In this document: piece by piece, positions 7,848 through 17,095 of the stretch | Position numbering within the stretch: the stretch's first letter is position 1 | Layout of the letters: the number at the start of each line of letters is the position of its first letter | NCBI GenBank assembly: GCA_934454145.1 | Contig: CAKSFT010000007.1 | Location: forward strand, 124,001 to 188,000 | Reading direction: 5' to 3' | DNA length: 64,000 nt | DNA from: an uncultured Clostridia bacterium | GTDB lineage: Bacteria; Bacillota; Clostridia; UBA1381 | Notes under the pieces: model-generated | Told to the model about the DNA's origin: nothing | Seen by the model: only the letters and a program-made list of their open reading frames with translations | The model's database searches: none | Position numbers and translations under genes: made by a program

Positions 7848-8438
7848 ATGGGCGGTCTTGAAAAAATAATACAAGACATTTCGGCACAGGCCGACACGGA
7901 AATCGCCGCGATTGAAAGCGACGCAAACGAAAAAATTGCCGGCATCAAAAATGACGGCGAAACAAAAAAATCAGATATCCGCGCACAGATGACAAAGCAA
8001 ACCCAGGACGAATGTATGAAGCTTTCCGAGATGATTGAAGCCTCGGCAGAATCGGAGGCGCGCCGTATAATTCTTGAGGCAAAAAACAACTCGATTGACA
8101 AAATACTGGAATATATCAAAGCGTCTGTGAAAAATGCGGACGCGGCGGAATATTTTGCAAACCTCCTCAAGCTTGCCGCCGTCAACTGCGAGGACGGCGA
8201 CGGGGTGATGTATCTCTGCAAAAAAGACCTGGCAAGGCTCCCGGCTGATTTTGAAGAAAAAGTAAACATGTCCGCAAGGGGCAGGATAACAATATCCCCC
8301 GATGCGGCTGACATTGACTCCGGCTTTATAATCAAATACGGAAAAGTGGACATAAACTGTTCTGTTGACAGTCTTTTTGAAGACAAAAAAAATACACTCT
8401 CGGACATCATAAACCAAAGTCTTTCCAAAAAGGGGTGA
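7848..8438 (+). CDS. ntpE: V-type ATPase subunit E
   Basis: This 196-residue peripheral stalk subunit has an N-terminal coiled coil rich in Ala/Glu/Lys (residues ~1-85) and a globular C-terminal domain (~100-196) with SARGRITISPDAADIDSGFI, typical of subunit E. It bridges the catalytic A3B3 head to subunit I together with the G/H-like subunit encoded at 4873. GAAGGAAGG precedes the ATG. It sits 40 nt after ntpK, and ntpC starts 4 nt after its stop, so translation is likely coupled. Confidence 0.92.
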   Translation: MGGLEKIIQDISAQADTEIAAIESDANEKIAGIKNDGETKKSDIRAQMTKQTQDECMKLSEMIEASAESEARRIILEAKNNSIDKILEYIKASVKNADAAEYFANLLKLAAVNCEDGDGVMYLCKKDLARLPADFEEKVNMSARGRITISPDAADIDSGFIIKYGKVDINCSVDSLFEDKKNTLSDIINQSLSKKG

Positions 8439-8442
8439 TTTC

Positions 8443-9405
8443 TTGAAAGATACAGAATACGCATATGCGGTTGCATATATGAAAACCCTTGAAAACAAAA
8501 TGCTCACGAAAAGCGACTTTGAGGCATTGATTTCCGCACCGGGGCTTTCCGCCGCAATGAAACTTCTTGCCGACAAAGGCTATGGCGGAAACATTGATGG
8601 CGGACTCACCCCCGAAAAGCTCATAGACGGAGAAACCAAAAAAATATGGAACGAGGCGCAGAATTGCCTGCCAAAGGAGGCGCCGCTTGAAATATTAAAA
8701 TACAGAAACGACTTTCACAATCTGAAAACAATCCTGAAAGCGTTTGTCACAAACAGCGATTGGCGCTCTCTCACGCTTTCCCCGTCGGTTGTCAATCCGG
8801 AGGATATATACGAAGCTGTCAGGTCGGCAGACTTTTCGGCACTGCCCGAATTTTTGCGCGGCACGGCAAAGGGTGCATACGAGATTGTGACACAAGAGCA
8901 TGACGGACAGCAAACCGAGATTTATATAGACAAAATGACCTATATAAAAATGGCAGAGCGCGCGGACAAAAATGAATTTTTATCCGAATGGATAAACAAA
9001 TGCATATTATTTGCCGACCTCTCGATTGCCGCAAGAGCCGCCGGAAAAAGCCGTGAATTTTTGAAGAACGCGCTGATTCCGTGCCGCGGCATAGACCCGG
9101 ACAGGCTTGTCGCGGCGGCAGACGGCGGTATGGATTCCATCTGTGCTTTCATCACGTTGCTGGGCTTTGCGGACGGCGCAAAAGCCCTGGAGGAATCCTT
9201 CGGCAGCTTTGAGAAATGGTGCGACAACAAAAAGATGGAATTTTTGAAAACCGCAAAAAACACCTTCTTCGGTTTTGAGCCGATTATGGCGTTTCTCCTG
9301 GGCAAAGAGGCAGAGGCACAGGCCGTAAGGATAATTCTTTCGGGGCACAAAAATGACATTGCGCCCGACATCATAAGAGAAAGGCTGCGTGATTTGTATG
9401 TATAA
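8443..9405 (+). CDS. ntpC: V-type ATPase subunit C
   Basis: Subunit C (d-subunit homologue) is the funnel-shaped socket joining the central stalk to the K ring. This 320-residue helical protein starts (K)DTEYAYAVAYMKTLENKML, includes the ILKYRNDFHNLKTILKA motif common to the family, and ends in a conserved LGKEAEAQAVRIILSGH region. The start is TTG with AGGGGTG overlapping the ntpE stop. Its end overlaps the start of ntpF. Confidence 0.92.
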   Translation: MKDTEYAYAVAYMKTLENKMLTKSDFEALISAPGLSAAMKLLADKGYGGNIDGGLTPEKLIDGETKKIWNEAQNCLPKEAPLEILKYRNDFHNLKTILKAFVTNSDWRSLTLSPSVVNPEDIYEAVRSADFSALPEFLRGTAKGAYEIVTQEHDGQQTEIYIDKMTYIKMAERADKNEFLSEWINKCILFADLSIAARAAGKSREFLKNALIPCRGIDPDRLVAAADGGMDSICAFITLLGFADGAKALEESFGSFEKWCDNKKMEFLKTAKNTFFGFEPIMAFLLGKEAEAQAVRIILSGHKNDIAPDIIRERLRDLYV

Positions 9406-9721
9406 GATTGCGGTAATAGGCGACTACGAAAACATCTGCGGTTTTGCCGCGCTTGGGCTTGACGTATACGGCGTAAACGGCACAGAGGACGCGGAAAACA
9501 CCCTCAGGCGCCTTGCCGACGGGCTTTACGGCATCATATATATAACGGAAAATTATATTGAAAAAATGCCGCGCCTTTTTGAAAAATACAAGGAACGCCC
9601 CGTCCCGGCGGTTATCCCGATACCTTCTGCCTCCGGCACAAGCGGATTCGGGATTGCACAGGTGAAAAAATATGTGGAACAGGCGGTTGGTTCCGATATA
9701 ATATTCAATGATGAAGAATAA
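9398..9721 (+). CDS. ntpF: V-type ATPase subunit F
   Basis: This 107-residue Rossmann-like subunit of the central rotor stalk begins MYKIAVIGDYENICGFAALG, the standard N-terminus of the family, which is why ATG 9398 is chosen over GTG 9389. The conserved GIIYITENYIEKM segment follows. The start overlaps the last codons of ntpC by 8 nt. The Shine-Dalgarno is poor (AAAGG 13 nt upstream), so coupling to ntpC translation probably drives it. The stop falls 14 nt before the ntpA ATG. Confidence 0.92.
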   Translation: MYKIAVIGDYENICGFAALGLDVYGVNGTEDAENTLRRLADGLYGIIYITENYIEKMPRLFEKYKERPVPAVIPIPSASGTSGFGIAQVKKYVEQAVGSDIIFNDEE

Positions 9722-9734
9722 GGAGATAGAACAT

Positions 9735-11513
9735 ATGAGTGAAAGTAAAGGTGTTATAAAAAAAGTTTCCGGGCCTTTGGTTATTGCCTCCGGCATGCAC
9801 GACGCAAACATGTACGACGTTGTGCGTGTCAGCCGTCACGGACTTATCGGAGAAATAATCGAAATGCACGGCGACCTCGCCTCAATCCAGGTTTATGAAG
9901 AAACCTCCGGGCTTGGCCCCGGCGAGGAAGTCCTCTCCACAGGCGCACCGCTGAGCGTGGAGCTTGGGCCCGGGCTTATAAAAAGCATTTATGACGGTAT
10001 CCAGCGTCCGCTTGACGCAATCATGGAAAAAGCCGGGACAAACCTGGAGCGCGGAGTAAGCGTGCCTGCCCTGAAACGTGAAGTCAAATGGGATTTTGTG
10101 CCGTCGGCAAAGCCGGGCGACAAGGTTTCGGGCGGAAGTGTCCTGGGGACAGTGCAGGAAACCGAGGTTGTGCTGCACAAAATCATGCTGCCGCCAAACA
10201 TGAGCGGTGAAATCATAGAACTAAACGCCGGCTCCTACACAGTGACCGACACAATCGGCAAAATAAAAACCGACAAAGGCGAAACAAAAGAGCTGACCCT
10301 TATGCAAAAATGGCCTGTGCGTGTCGGCAGACCGTATAGGGAAAAGCTTTCCCCCGATGTGCCGCTGGTTACGGGTCAGCGTGTCATAGACACACTCTTC
10401 CCGATTGCAAAGGGCGGCGTCGGGACAGTGCCGGGGCCTTTCGGCAGCGGCAAAACCGTCGTGCAGCATCAGCTTGCAAAGTGGGCGGACGCCGACATTG
10501 TGGTATACATCGGCTGCGGCGAACGCGGAAACGAAATGACCGACGTTTTGAACGAATTCCCCGAAATCCGCGACCCGAGAACGGGGAAAACACTTATGGA
10601 AAGAACAGTGCTTATCGCAAACACCTCCGACATGCCGGTTGCGGCGCGCGAAGCATCGATTTATACAGGTATAACAATCGCAGAATACTTTAGGGACATG
10701 GGGTACAGTGTTGTGCTTTTGGCGGACTCCACCTCCAGGTGGGCAGAGGCGCTGAGAGAAATGTCGGGACGTCTTGAGGAAATGCCCGGCGAAGAAGGAT
10801 ACCCCGCATATCTCGGCAGCCGCCTTGCAGGCTTTTATGAAAGAGCCGGACGAGTCATCTCCAAGGGCGACGAGCCGAGAGAAGGCGCGCTCAGCATCAT
10901 CGGCGCCGTGTCGCCGCAGGGCGGCGACATTTCAGAGCCGGTGTCACAGGCAACACTGCGTATAGTAAAGGTTTTCTGGGGGCTTGACTCTGCCCTGGCA
11001 TACCGCCGCCATTTCCCGGCGATAAACTGGCTTAAGAGTTATTCGCTTTATCTTGACATGATGGAGGACTGGTACAGCAAAAACGTATCACCCGACTGGA
11101 TGCCGCTGCGCCACCGCGTGATGAGCATTCTCCAGGAAGAGGCGGAGCTTGAAGAAATCGTAAAGCTGGTCGGCATGGACGCCCTCAACGCCCACGACCG
11201 CATGAAACTGGAGGTTGCGCGTTCAATCCGCGAGGACTATCTGCACCAGGACGCATTCCACGAGGTTGACACATATGCGTCACTTGAAAAACAGTTTATC
11301 ATGATGAAACTTGTGCTTGAATACTTTGACATGTCCGCCGCGGCGCTTTCCGACGGTGCAAGCGCAAACAAGCTTATTGCCCTCCCTGTCAGGGAACGCA
11401 TAGGCAGAATAAAATATGTACCCGAGGACAAAGTCGGGGCAGAATATGCGGCGATAAAAGAAGAACTGGAAAAAGAAATCGAGCAAACAAAATCTACAGA
11501 CGAGGAGATATAA
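9735..11513 (+). CDS. ntpA: V-type ATPase catalytic subunit A
   Basis: This 592-residue catalytic subunit hydrolyses or makes ATP at the head. The Walker A is GPFGSGKT (~234-241), with GCGERGNEMTDVL after it, and VLLADSTSRWAEALREMSGRLEEMP contains Walker B and the V-type signature. The ~90-residue non-homologous region that distinguishes A subunits from F-type beta is present (~115-205). ATG 9735 has AAGGAGATAG upstream. Length and all motifs look intact, so the enzyme should be functional. Confidence 0.97.
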   Translation: MSESKGVIKKVSGPLVIASGMHDANMYDVVRVSRHGLIGEIIEMHGDLASIQVYEETSGLGPGEEVLSTGAPLSVELGPGLIKSIYDGIQRPLDAIMEKAGTNLERGVSVPALKREVKWDFVPSAKPGDKVSGGSVLGTVQETEVVLHKIMLPPNMSGEIIELNAGSYTVTDTIGKIKTDKGETKELTLMQKWPVRVGRPYREKLSPDVPLVTGQRVIDTLFPIAKGGVGTVPGPFGSGKTVVQHQLAKWADADIVVYIGCGERGNEMTDVLNEFPEIRDPRTGKTLMERTVLIANTSDMPVAAREASIYTGITIAEYFRDMGYSVVLLADSTSRWAEALREMSGRLEEMPGEEGYPAYLGSRLAGFYERAGRVISKGDEPREGALSIIGAVSPQGGDISEPVSQATLRIVKVFWGLDSALAYRRHFPAINWLKSYSLYLDMMEDWYSKNVSPDWMPLRHRVMSILQEEAELEEIVKLVGMDALNAHDRMKLEVARSIREDYLHQDAFHEVDTYASLEKQFIMMKLVLEYFDMSAAALSDGASANKLIALPVRERIGRIKYVPEDKVGAEYAAIKEELEKEIEQTKSTDEEI

Positions 11514-11516
11514 GCT

Positions 11517-12887
11517 ATGCCTAAAGAGTATCGTACAATACAAGAGGTTGCCGGACCGCTGATGCTGATTTCGGGCGTTAGCGGCGTGACCTACAACGAG
11601 CTGGGAGAAATAGAGCTCTCAAGCGGAGAAAAAAGGCGTTGCCGTGTTTTGGAAATAAACGGCAGCGACGCCTTGGTTCAGCTGTTTGAAAACAGCGCGG
11701 GAATAAACCTTTCGGACAGCAAGGTGCGCTTTCTGGGGCACGGGATTGAGCTTGGCGTTTCGGAGGATATGCTGGGGAGAGTCTTTGACGGACTCGGGCA
11801 CCCAAAGGACGGCAAAGCCGAAATTATACCCGAAAAGCGCCTAGACGTAAACGGCGTGCCGATGAATCCGGCGGCAAGAAACTATCCGGAAGAATTTATA
11901 CAGACGGGCGTCAGTGCAATTGACGGTCTGAACACCCTTGTCAGGGGGCAAAAGCTCCCCATTTTCTCAGGGAGCGGTCTGCCGCACGCAAATCTTGCGG
12001 CGCAGATTGCACGACAGGCAAAAGTTTTGGGCAAAAACGAGAAATTTGCCGTTGTTTTTGCCGCCATGGGCATTACTTTTGAAGAGGCAAATTTCTTTAT
12101 TGATGACTTCAAGAAAACAGGGGCAATGGACAGAACCGTGCTTTTTGTAAACCTTGCAAATGACCCGGCAATAGAGCGTATTGCAACCCCAAGAATGGCG
12201 CTGACCGCGGCGGAATACCTTGCATTTGACCGCGGCATGCATGTGCTTGTCATCATGACCGACATCACAAACTATGCCGACGCCCTGCGCGAAGTTTCCG
12301 CGGCGCGAAAAGAAGTGCCGGGAAGGCGCGGCTATCCGGGATATATGTACACAGACCTTGCGTCGCTTTATGAACGTGCGGGACGTCTGAAGGGTAAAGA
12401 CGGAAGCATCACACTTATCCCGATTCTGACCATGCCCGAGGATGACAAAACCCACCCAATCCCCGACCTCACCGGATATATCACCGAAGGACAGATTATT
12501 CTGAGCCGAGAGCTTTACAGGAAAAACATTGCACCGCCTATAGACGTCCTCCCGTCGCTTTCGCGACTCAAGGACAAGGGAATCGGCAAAGGCAAAACAA
12601 GAGAGGACCACGCCAACACCATGAACCAGCTTTTTGCCGCATATGCGCGCGGAAAGGAAGCAAAAGAGCTCATGGTAATCCTGGGCGATGCGGCGCTTTC
12701 GGAGGTTGACAAGCTTTATGCAAAATTTGCCGACGCTTTTGAAAAAGAGTACGTTTCGCAAGGGTATAACACCGACAGAAGCATAGAAGAAACCTTGTCC
12801 ATCGGCTGGAAATTGCTTTCTATCCTGCCGAGGAGCGAGCTTAAGCGTATCAAGGACGAATATCTTGATATGTACTATGGTAAGTGA
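11517..12887 (+). CDS. ntpB: V-type ATPase regulatory subunit B
   Basis: This 456-residue non-catalytic partner of subunit A begins EYRTIQEVAGPLMLISGVSG. As expected for B subunits, the P-loop is replaced by PIFSGSGLPHANLA, while VLVIMTDITNYADALREVSA is the conserved V-type B signature. GAGGAGATATAA at the end of ntpA serves as ribosome-binding site, so the two are tightly coupled (3-nt gap). Confidence 0.97.
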   Translation: MPKEYRTIQEVAGPLMLISGVSGVTYNELGEIELSSGEKRRCRVLEINGSDALVQLFENSAGINLSDSKVRFLGHGIELGVSEDMLGRVFDGLGHPKDGKAEIIPEKRLDVNGVPMNPAARNYPEEFIQTGVSAIDGLNTLVRGQKLPIFSGSGLPHANLAAQIARQAKVLGKNEKFAVVFAAMGITFEEANFFIDDFKKTGAMDRTVLFVNLANDPAIERIATPRMALTAAEYLAFDRGMHVLVIMTDITNYADALREVSAARKEVPGRRGYPGYMYTDLASLYERAGRLKGKDGSITLIPILTMPEDDKTHPIPDLTGYITEGQIILSRELYRKNIAPPIDVLPSLSRLKDKGIGKGKTREDHANTMNQLFAAYARGKEAKELMVILGDAALSEVDKLYAKFADAFEKEYVSQGYNTDRSIEETLSIGWKLLSILPRSELKRIKDEYLDMYYGK

Positions 12888-12896
12888 GGTGCGCAT

Positions 12897-13559
12897 ATGG
12901 CACAATTAAATGTTAACCCGACAAGAATGGAGCTTTCCAGGCTCAAAAAAAGCCTTTCCACGGCGATGCGCGGTCACAAACTCCTGAAGGACAAACGTGA
13001 CGAAATGATGCGTCAGTTTCTGGACATTGTGCGTGAAAACAAAGTTCTGCGCGAGAATGTGGAAAAAAAGCTTTCCGAGGCAAACAAATATATGGCTGTC
13101 GCCGGTTCTGTGATGAAAAAGGAAGTCCTCATGTCGGCGCTCCTTATGCCAAAACAAGGGGTGGAGCTTGAAATCGGCACAAAAAATATAATGAGTGTGG
13201 ACATACCGACATTCAAAACCAAAACAAAATCGGCAAACAGTGATGATATTTATTCGTACGGCTACGCTTTCACGGGGTATGACCTTGACAAGTCGGTGTC
13301 ACTTCTCTCAGAAGTGCTCCCCGACATGTTGAAGCTGGCAGAAAGCGAAAAAGCGGCACAGCTCCTTGCGGGCGAAATCGAAAAAACGCGCCGCCGTGTA
13401 AACGCTCTGGAATATGTCATGATTCCAAACTATCAGGACACAATCAAATACATCACCATGAAACTTGACGAAAACGAGCGCAGCAACACCACAAGACTTA
13501 TGAAGGTCAAGGACATGATGATTGCCGAAAACATAGAACAAAAACGAAAAGAACAATAA
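12897..13559 (+). CDS. ntpD: V-type ATPase subunit D (rotor shaft)
   Basis: This 220-residue central-stalk coiled-coil subunit starts MAQLNVNPTRMELSRLKK, the classic subunit D N-terminus, with two long helices (~10-75 and ~140-205) flanking a short beta hairpin region. It is the gamma-like axle rotating inside the A3B3 head. It follows ntpB by 9 nt and is the last gene of the operon, ending at a double hairpin shared with the convergent mannosidase gene. Confidence 0.95.
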   Translation: MAQLNVNPTRMELSRLKKSLSTAMRGHKLLKDKRDEMMRQFLDIVRENKVLRENVEKKLSEANKYMAVAGSVMKKEVLMSALLMPKQGVELEIGTKNIMSVDIPTFKTKTKSANSDDIYSYGYAFTGYDLDKSVSLLSEVLPDMLKLAESEKAAQLLAGEIEKTRRRVNALEYVMIPNYQDTIKYITMKLDENERSNTTRLMKVKDMMIAENIEQKRKEQ

Positions 13560-13650
13560 AAAATATCCACCCTTTTGAGAGTGACCCCCAAAGGTCGGAC
13601 AAAACGTCCGAACCTTTGGGATAAATCACCACACGGGGTGGATATTTTTA
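13558..13650. terminator. Nested bidirectional terminator between ntpD and the GH38 gene
   Basis: The outer stem AAAAATATCCACCC (13558-13573) pairs with GGGTGGATATTTTT (13636-13650). Inside is a second stem, CCCAAAGGTCGGA (13587-13599), pairing with TCCGAACCTTTGGG. Outer-stem A/T tracts serve as U-runs in both directions, fitting two convergent operons. Confidence 0.85.
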
Positions 13651-16600
13651 CTTTCTCTTAAATCTCAGAGTGACAACCTCAAAGCCGCGCAGTTCAAGCG
13701 ACACACTGCCGTTGTCCGATTCTATATTCTCTGTTATATTTTCCAACATATCGGTGCGGTATGCACTCTGTGTGTCAAATCCGCATTTCAAAGTACATTT
13801 TGTCCGTCTGTTTGCAGCTTCATACATTCTTACAACAACATCATCAGAGCCGTCTGCCGCCGGTTTTACAGTGTCTATTATCACATTGTCCGTCGATATA
13901 TCAAACAACTGTCTTATACCCTCTGTTGTCCCCGCATAAACCCTTGCCGGGACATTGAGTTCATACGCTTTGTGAACCGCCGTTTCGGCGTCATCGGCAA
14001 TCAATATCGAATATACAAATTTCTGTTCACCCTTGTCTGCATACAAATCGGGCGCTGCGGCAGATTTGAGCAAGGTCAGCCCTATGGTATTTTCATTGGC
14101 GCTGATTCCGTATTTCGAGTCATTTAAAACCGCAAAACCTCTGCCGTTCTCAAAAAGTCCCGACCATTTATGTTGGCATACTTCATATCTGTCACGCTCA
14201 TATTCCGTGCTTCTGCCGTTAGGGCGCTTTATATATCCAAACTGCGTTTCCGACACCAGCTTGTCTGTATGGACATTGGTGTCAAAATAAACCTTCAGCA
14301 AATTATGCGTTTCTCTCCATTCGACAGTTGTGCAGAAGTCAAGCTGTTTTTCATTTTCCCTCAGCACAACAACCTGTGTTATGTAAGAATTATTTATTTT
14401 CTTATTTATTGTCAGTGACGAGAACAATTCTCCCGACTCTTTCTTGCCAAATTCCGCATCACCATTTATATCAACTTCACATTGTTCATAGCTGCTGTCA
14501 ATGTCCCATGCGTCAAAAGAAAGCGGCATATCCCTAAACATTCTGAATCTATTTGCCGTCCCGTCAAGACAATCCATCTTGCGCTCCTTGTCGTAAATCC
14601 TTGTTATTTCTCCCGACTTATCAAATTCTACTCTTATAAGGGCATTTTCAAGCACCATTGATTCCTCGGTATGCGTTTCCTTGCCGGCAGCGCCGCAAAG
14701 TTTCAAAACTTTTTTTGAAAAAGCGCCAACCTCTGCCAGTGCATAAGACTTTCCGCCAAATTGTTGTATGGCAAGTCTTTCTCCGTTTTCGTACTCTGCA
14801 CCCATGCCTTGCTCCGGCAGCTCAACTATACACTTTCTGTCCCATGACAAGGTGTTGAAAACAGTGACATATTCGTTGCTGTCCTTTGATAAGCGTGCAT
14901 AATTTTTTTCTGCAATATCATCTGCGTTACAGATGATATCCGCAAGCTCCGCCTCCGCTCTCTCGTACACCTGCTGTATAGAAGAACCCGGGATAATATC
15001 ATGAAAATGGTTAAACAGCAGTTTTTTCCACAATTCATCAAATTTCTCATCATATGTTTTGCCAAACCATGCATTGAATATCTCTGCATCTCTCATTGCA
15101 TATTCCGCTTTTCTGTTAAGCTTCTTTGTCTTGGCTTGCGATGTAAACGTACCCCTGTGCGCAGTAAAGTACAGTTCTCCCTCATATTTATCCGTTATCT
15201 CACATTCCGAAAGCTTTTCAAAAAACTTATTCGGCGAAATAATCTCCACCTTCGGCATGCCCTGCAAATCCTTTTCCCTCATTGCATATTCCATATGCAG
15301 ACGTGTGGCACCGCCGCCGCCGTCACCGTGTCCAAATGCATTCAAGACAAAGGGGGATTCTTCTTTGTTTCGGCAATTGTGCCACTTTTCACAAATGGTA
15401 TTCGGCGACATTTCGTTTGCATATCCACTCACCATATGCGAAAGTATTTCCGTGCCGTCCAAGCCTCGCCAGATAAAGTTTGTGTACGGGAATATTTCAC
15501 CGCCGTTGTATGCCCACGGAAGCTTTGCATTGAAGAAATACTTTATCCCGCAGCCAACCATAATCTGCGGCAAAGCGGCTGTGCAGCCAAAAACATCAGG
15601 CAGCCACACCATCTCGCTTTCTGTCCCAAATTCCTCTTTTATAAACCTTTTTCCATACATAAGCTGACGTATAAGGCTTTCACCCGATGGTATATTTGCG
15701 TCCGACTCGACCCACATTCCGCCTTCAACAATAATCTTTCCGTCCCTGACCGCTTTTTGTACCGCTTTATAAGTTTGCGGATATTCTTTTTTTACCGAAT
15801 CCAACAGCCACGGCTGGGTCTGTATATACCTATAGTCATCATACTGTTTTATCATCTGCAGCTGATTGCCCAATGTTCTTGCCGCTTTTCTCCGTGTTTC
15901 GTTGAGTGTCCACAGCCATTCCAAATCCAGGTGTGAGTGCCCGATTGAATACACTGTCGGTGCCACCGTTGCATTTTTACAGCTCAGCAATTCTGCCGTT
16001 ATCTCCCTTGCGGATTTTACAGTGTCTAAAAATTTGTCATGCGGAAGTTCAAAGTCAACAATCAGCACAATTTTTTTCAGTCCGCGGTTTATCTGTGCAA
16101 GCCTGAGAGAATCGCTATCCAGATTTTCTCTGAGTTGGTACAGTGTGCGCATGTCCATCAAAAGACCAAATATATCCTCGTCCCAAACCGCCGCATATCC
16201 GTCTTGCAAAATCTTCTGTTCTTTATTTTCACAATATTTATCAACCTTTGCCTGTGTGACTTCACCCACAGCGCAAAGCGGTTCTCCGTGTCCGGCATAC
16301 ACCTCTGACACAATCTCGTATTTTTCTCCGCCAACGGCACACTCTGTCAAGGTGATATACTCATGCTCTTTGTCAATCGCACCATATACTTCCTTATTTA
16401 CAAATATCAAACCCTCTCCGTTTTCGGTTCTATATATAATCCTCTTTCCTCTGCACTCTTTGGGCACGGTGATTTCCGTAAAAAGCCAAAGGTATTCCCA
16501 TTTCAAGCCCCACTTCATGCCAACCGCAAGCGGCTTTCTCTCCCTTTTTTGCGCTTCATCTATAGAAAGGTGTTCTGTTGTCACAAAACCGGAAAATTCT

Positions 16601-16686
16601 GCTTTTGCAAAATCATTGCACACCAAACCCGCCAGGCTCTGCATACAATGCTCTGCTTTTTTTATCCATTCGTTTGTCAGTGTCAT
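13648..16686 (-). CDS. Glycoside hydrolase family 38 alpha-mannosidase
   Basis: This 1012-residue cytoplasmic enzyme (no signal peptide) removes alpha-linked mannose. The GH38 zinc motif GHSHLDLEWLW is near residue 252, the nucleophile region WLPDVFGC near 360, then FNAFGHGDGGGG, a second-half AHRGTFTSQ and FHDIIPGSSI. The C-terminal half is the family's beta-rich domain. ATG 16686 is preceded by GGAGGAATC; the longer upstream frame runs into repeat S3 and is rejected. It lies at the end of a run of minus-strand carbohydrate genes, which suggests degradation of imported mannose-containing oligosaccharides. Confidence 0.93.
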   Translation of the reverse strand: MTLTNEWIKKAEHCMQSLAGLVCNDFAKAEFSGFVTTEHLSIDEAQKRERKPLAVGMKWGLKWEYLWLFTEITVPKECRGKRIIYRTENGEGLIFVNKEVYGAIDKEHEYITLTECAVGGEKYEIVSEVYAGHGEPLCAVGEVTQAKVDKYCENKEQKILQDGYAAVWDEDIFGLLMDMRTLYQLRENLDSDSLRLAQINRGLKKIVLIVDFELPHDKFLDTVKSAREITAELLSCKNATVAPTVYSIGHSHLDLEWLWTLNETRRKAARTLGNQLQMIKQYDDYRYIQTQPWLLDSVKKEYPQTYKAVQKAVRDGKIIVEGGMWVESDANIPSGESLIRQLMYGKRFIKEEFGTESEMVWLPDVFGCTAALPQIMVGCGIKYFFNAKLPWAYNGGEIFPYTNFIWRGLDGTEILSHMVSGYANEMSPNTICEKWHNCRNKEESPFVLNAFGHGDGGGGATRLHMEYAMREKDLQGMPKVEIISPNKFFEKLSECEITDKYEGELYFTAHRGTFTSQAKTKKLNRKAEYAMRDAEIFNAWFGKTYDEKFDELWKKLLFNHFHDIIPGSSIQQVYERAEAELADIICNADDIAEKNYARLSKDSNEYVTVFNTLSWDRKCIVELPEQGMGAEYENGERLAIQQFGGKSYALAEVGAFSKKVLKLCGAAGKETHTEESMVLENALIRVEFDKSGEITRIYDKERKMDCLDGTANRFRMFRDMPLSFDAWDIDSSYEQCEVDINGDAEFGKKESGELFSSLTINKKINNSYITQVVVLRENEKQLDFCTTVEWRETHNLLKVYFDTNVHTDKLVSETQFGYIKRPNGRSTEYERDRYEVCQHKWSGLFENGRGFAVLNDSKYGISANENTIGLTLLKSAAAPDLYADKGEQKFVYSILIADDAETAVHKAYELNVPARVYAGTTEGIRQLFDISTDNVIIDTVKPAADGSDDVVVRMYEAANRRTKCTLKCGFDTQSAYRTDMLENITENIESDNGSVSLELRGFEVVTLRFKRK

Positions 16687-16715
16687 TTTGATTCCTCCAT
16701 AGTTTTGTTTTCTCC

Positions 16716-16749
16716 CGATAATTGTAAAATTCACATTTTACAATTACCT
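16716..16749 (-). repeat. Short palindromic repeat S3, upstream of the GH38 gene
   Basis: This 34-bp inverted repeat has arms ATAATTGTAAAAT and ATTTTACAATTAC. It ends 29 nt before the mannosidase start codon. It is flanked by the direct repeat GTTTTGTTTTCTC (16702-16714) / GTTATGTTTTCTC (16750-16762), 12 of 13 identical, consistent with a target duplication. Confidence 0.85.
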
Positions 16750-16760
16750 GTTATGTTTTC

Positions 16761-17081
16761 TCAATTTGTGCCGCCAACATTCAGCACAACGCACCCGATT
16801 ACAATAAGTGCAGTTGCAAAAATACCCGTGGCAGAAATCGGTTCTTTAAAGAAAAGTGCGGAAATGATTGTTTTCAGCGCAATCCCCGCACCGCACCATG
16901 TCGCATATGCTATGCCAAGGTTTACTTTTGTGACGGCTTTTGCAAAAGCCATATAGCAGACAACATATGACAGTACACACAAAATTGTCGGAAAGAGCTT
17001 TGTAAACCCTTGTGAATATTTCAAAAACGTTGTCGCCACAGTATCCGCCAAAACCGTCAAACCAAGCAATAAATAGTACAT
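16761..17081 (-). CDS. Small multidrug resistance (SMR) family transporter
   Basis: This 106-residue protein has four membrane helices with the SMR layout, including TVATTFLKYSQGFTKLFP and GIAYATWCGAGIALKTIIS, which align with EmrE. SMR proteins are dimeric proton-coupled exporters of cationic drugs or of guanidinium-type compounds. The proton-binding glutamate of helix 1 (Glu14 of EmrE) is replaced by aspartate (Asp13, VLADTVATT). ATG 17081 is chosen because GGAGG lies 6 nt upstream and the resulting length is standard. It follows the HAD gene by 14 nt. Confidence 0.9.
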   Translation of the reverse strand: MYYLLLGLTVLADTVATTFLKYSQGFTKLFPTILCVLSYVVCYMAFAKAVTKVNLGIAYATWCGAGIALKTIISALFFKEPISATGIFATALIVIGCVVLNVGGTN

Positions 17082-17095
17082 AAAAACCTCCGGCA

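Noticed and set aside
11967..12905. 312-codon minus-strand frame inside ntpB
   Set aside because: It is a shadow of the conserved ntpB gene, with a Cys/His/Arg-rich composition and no family features.
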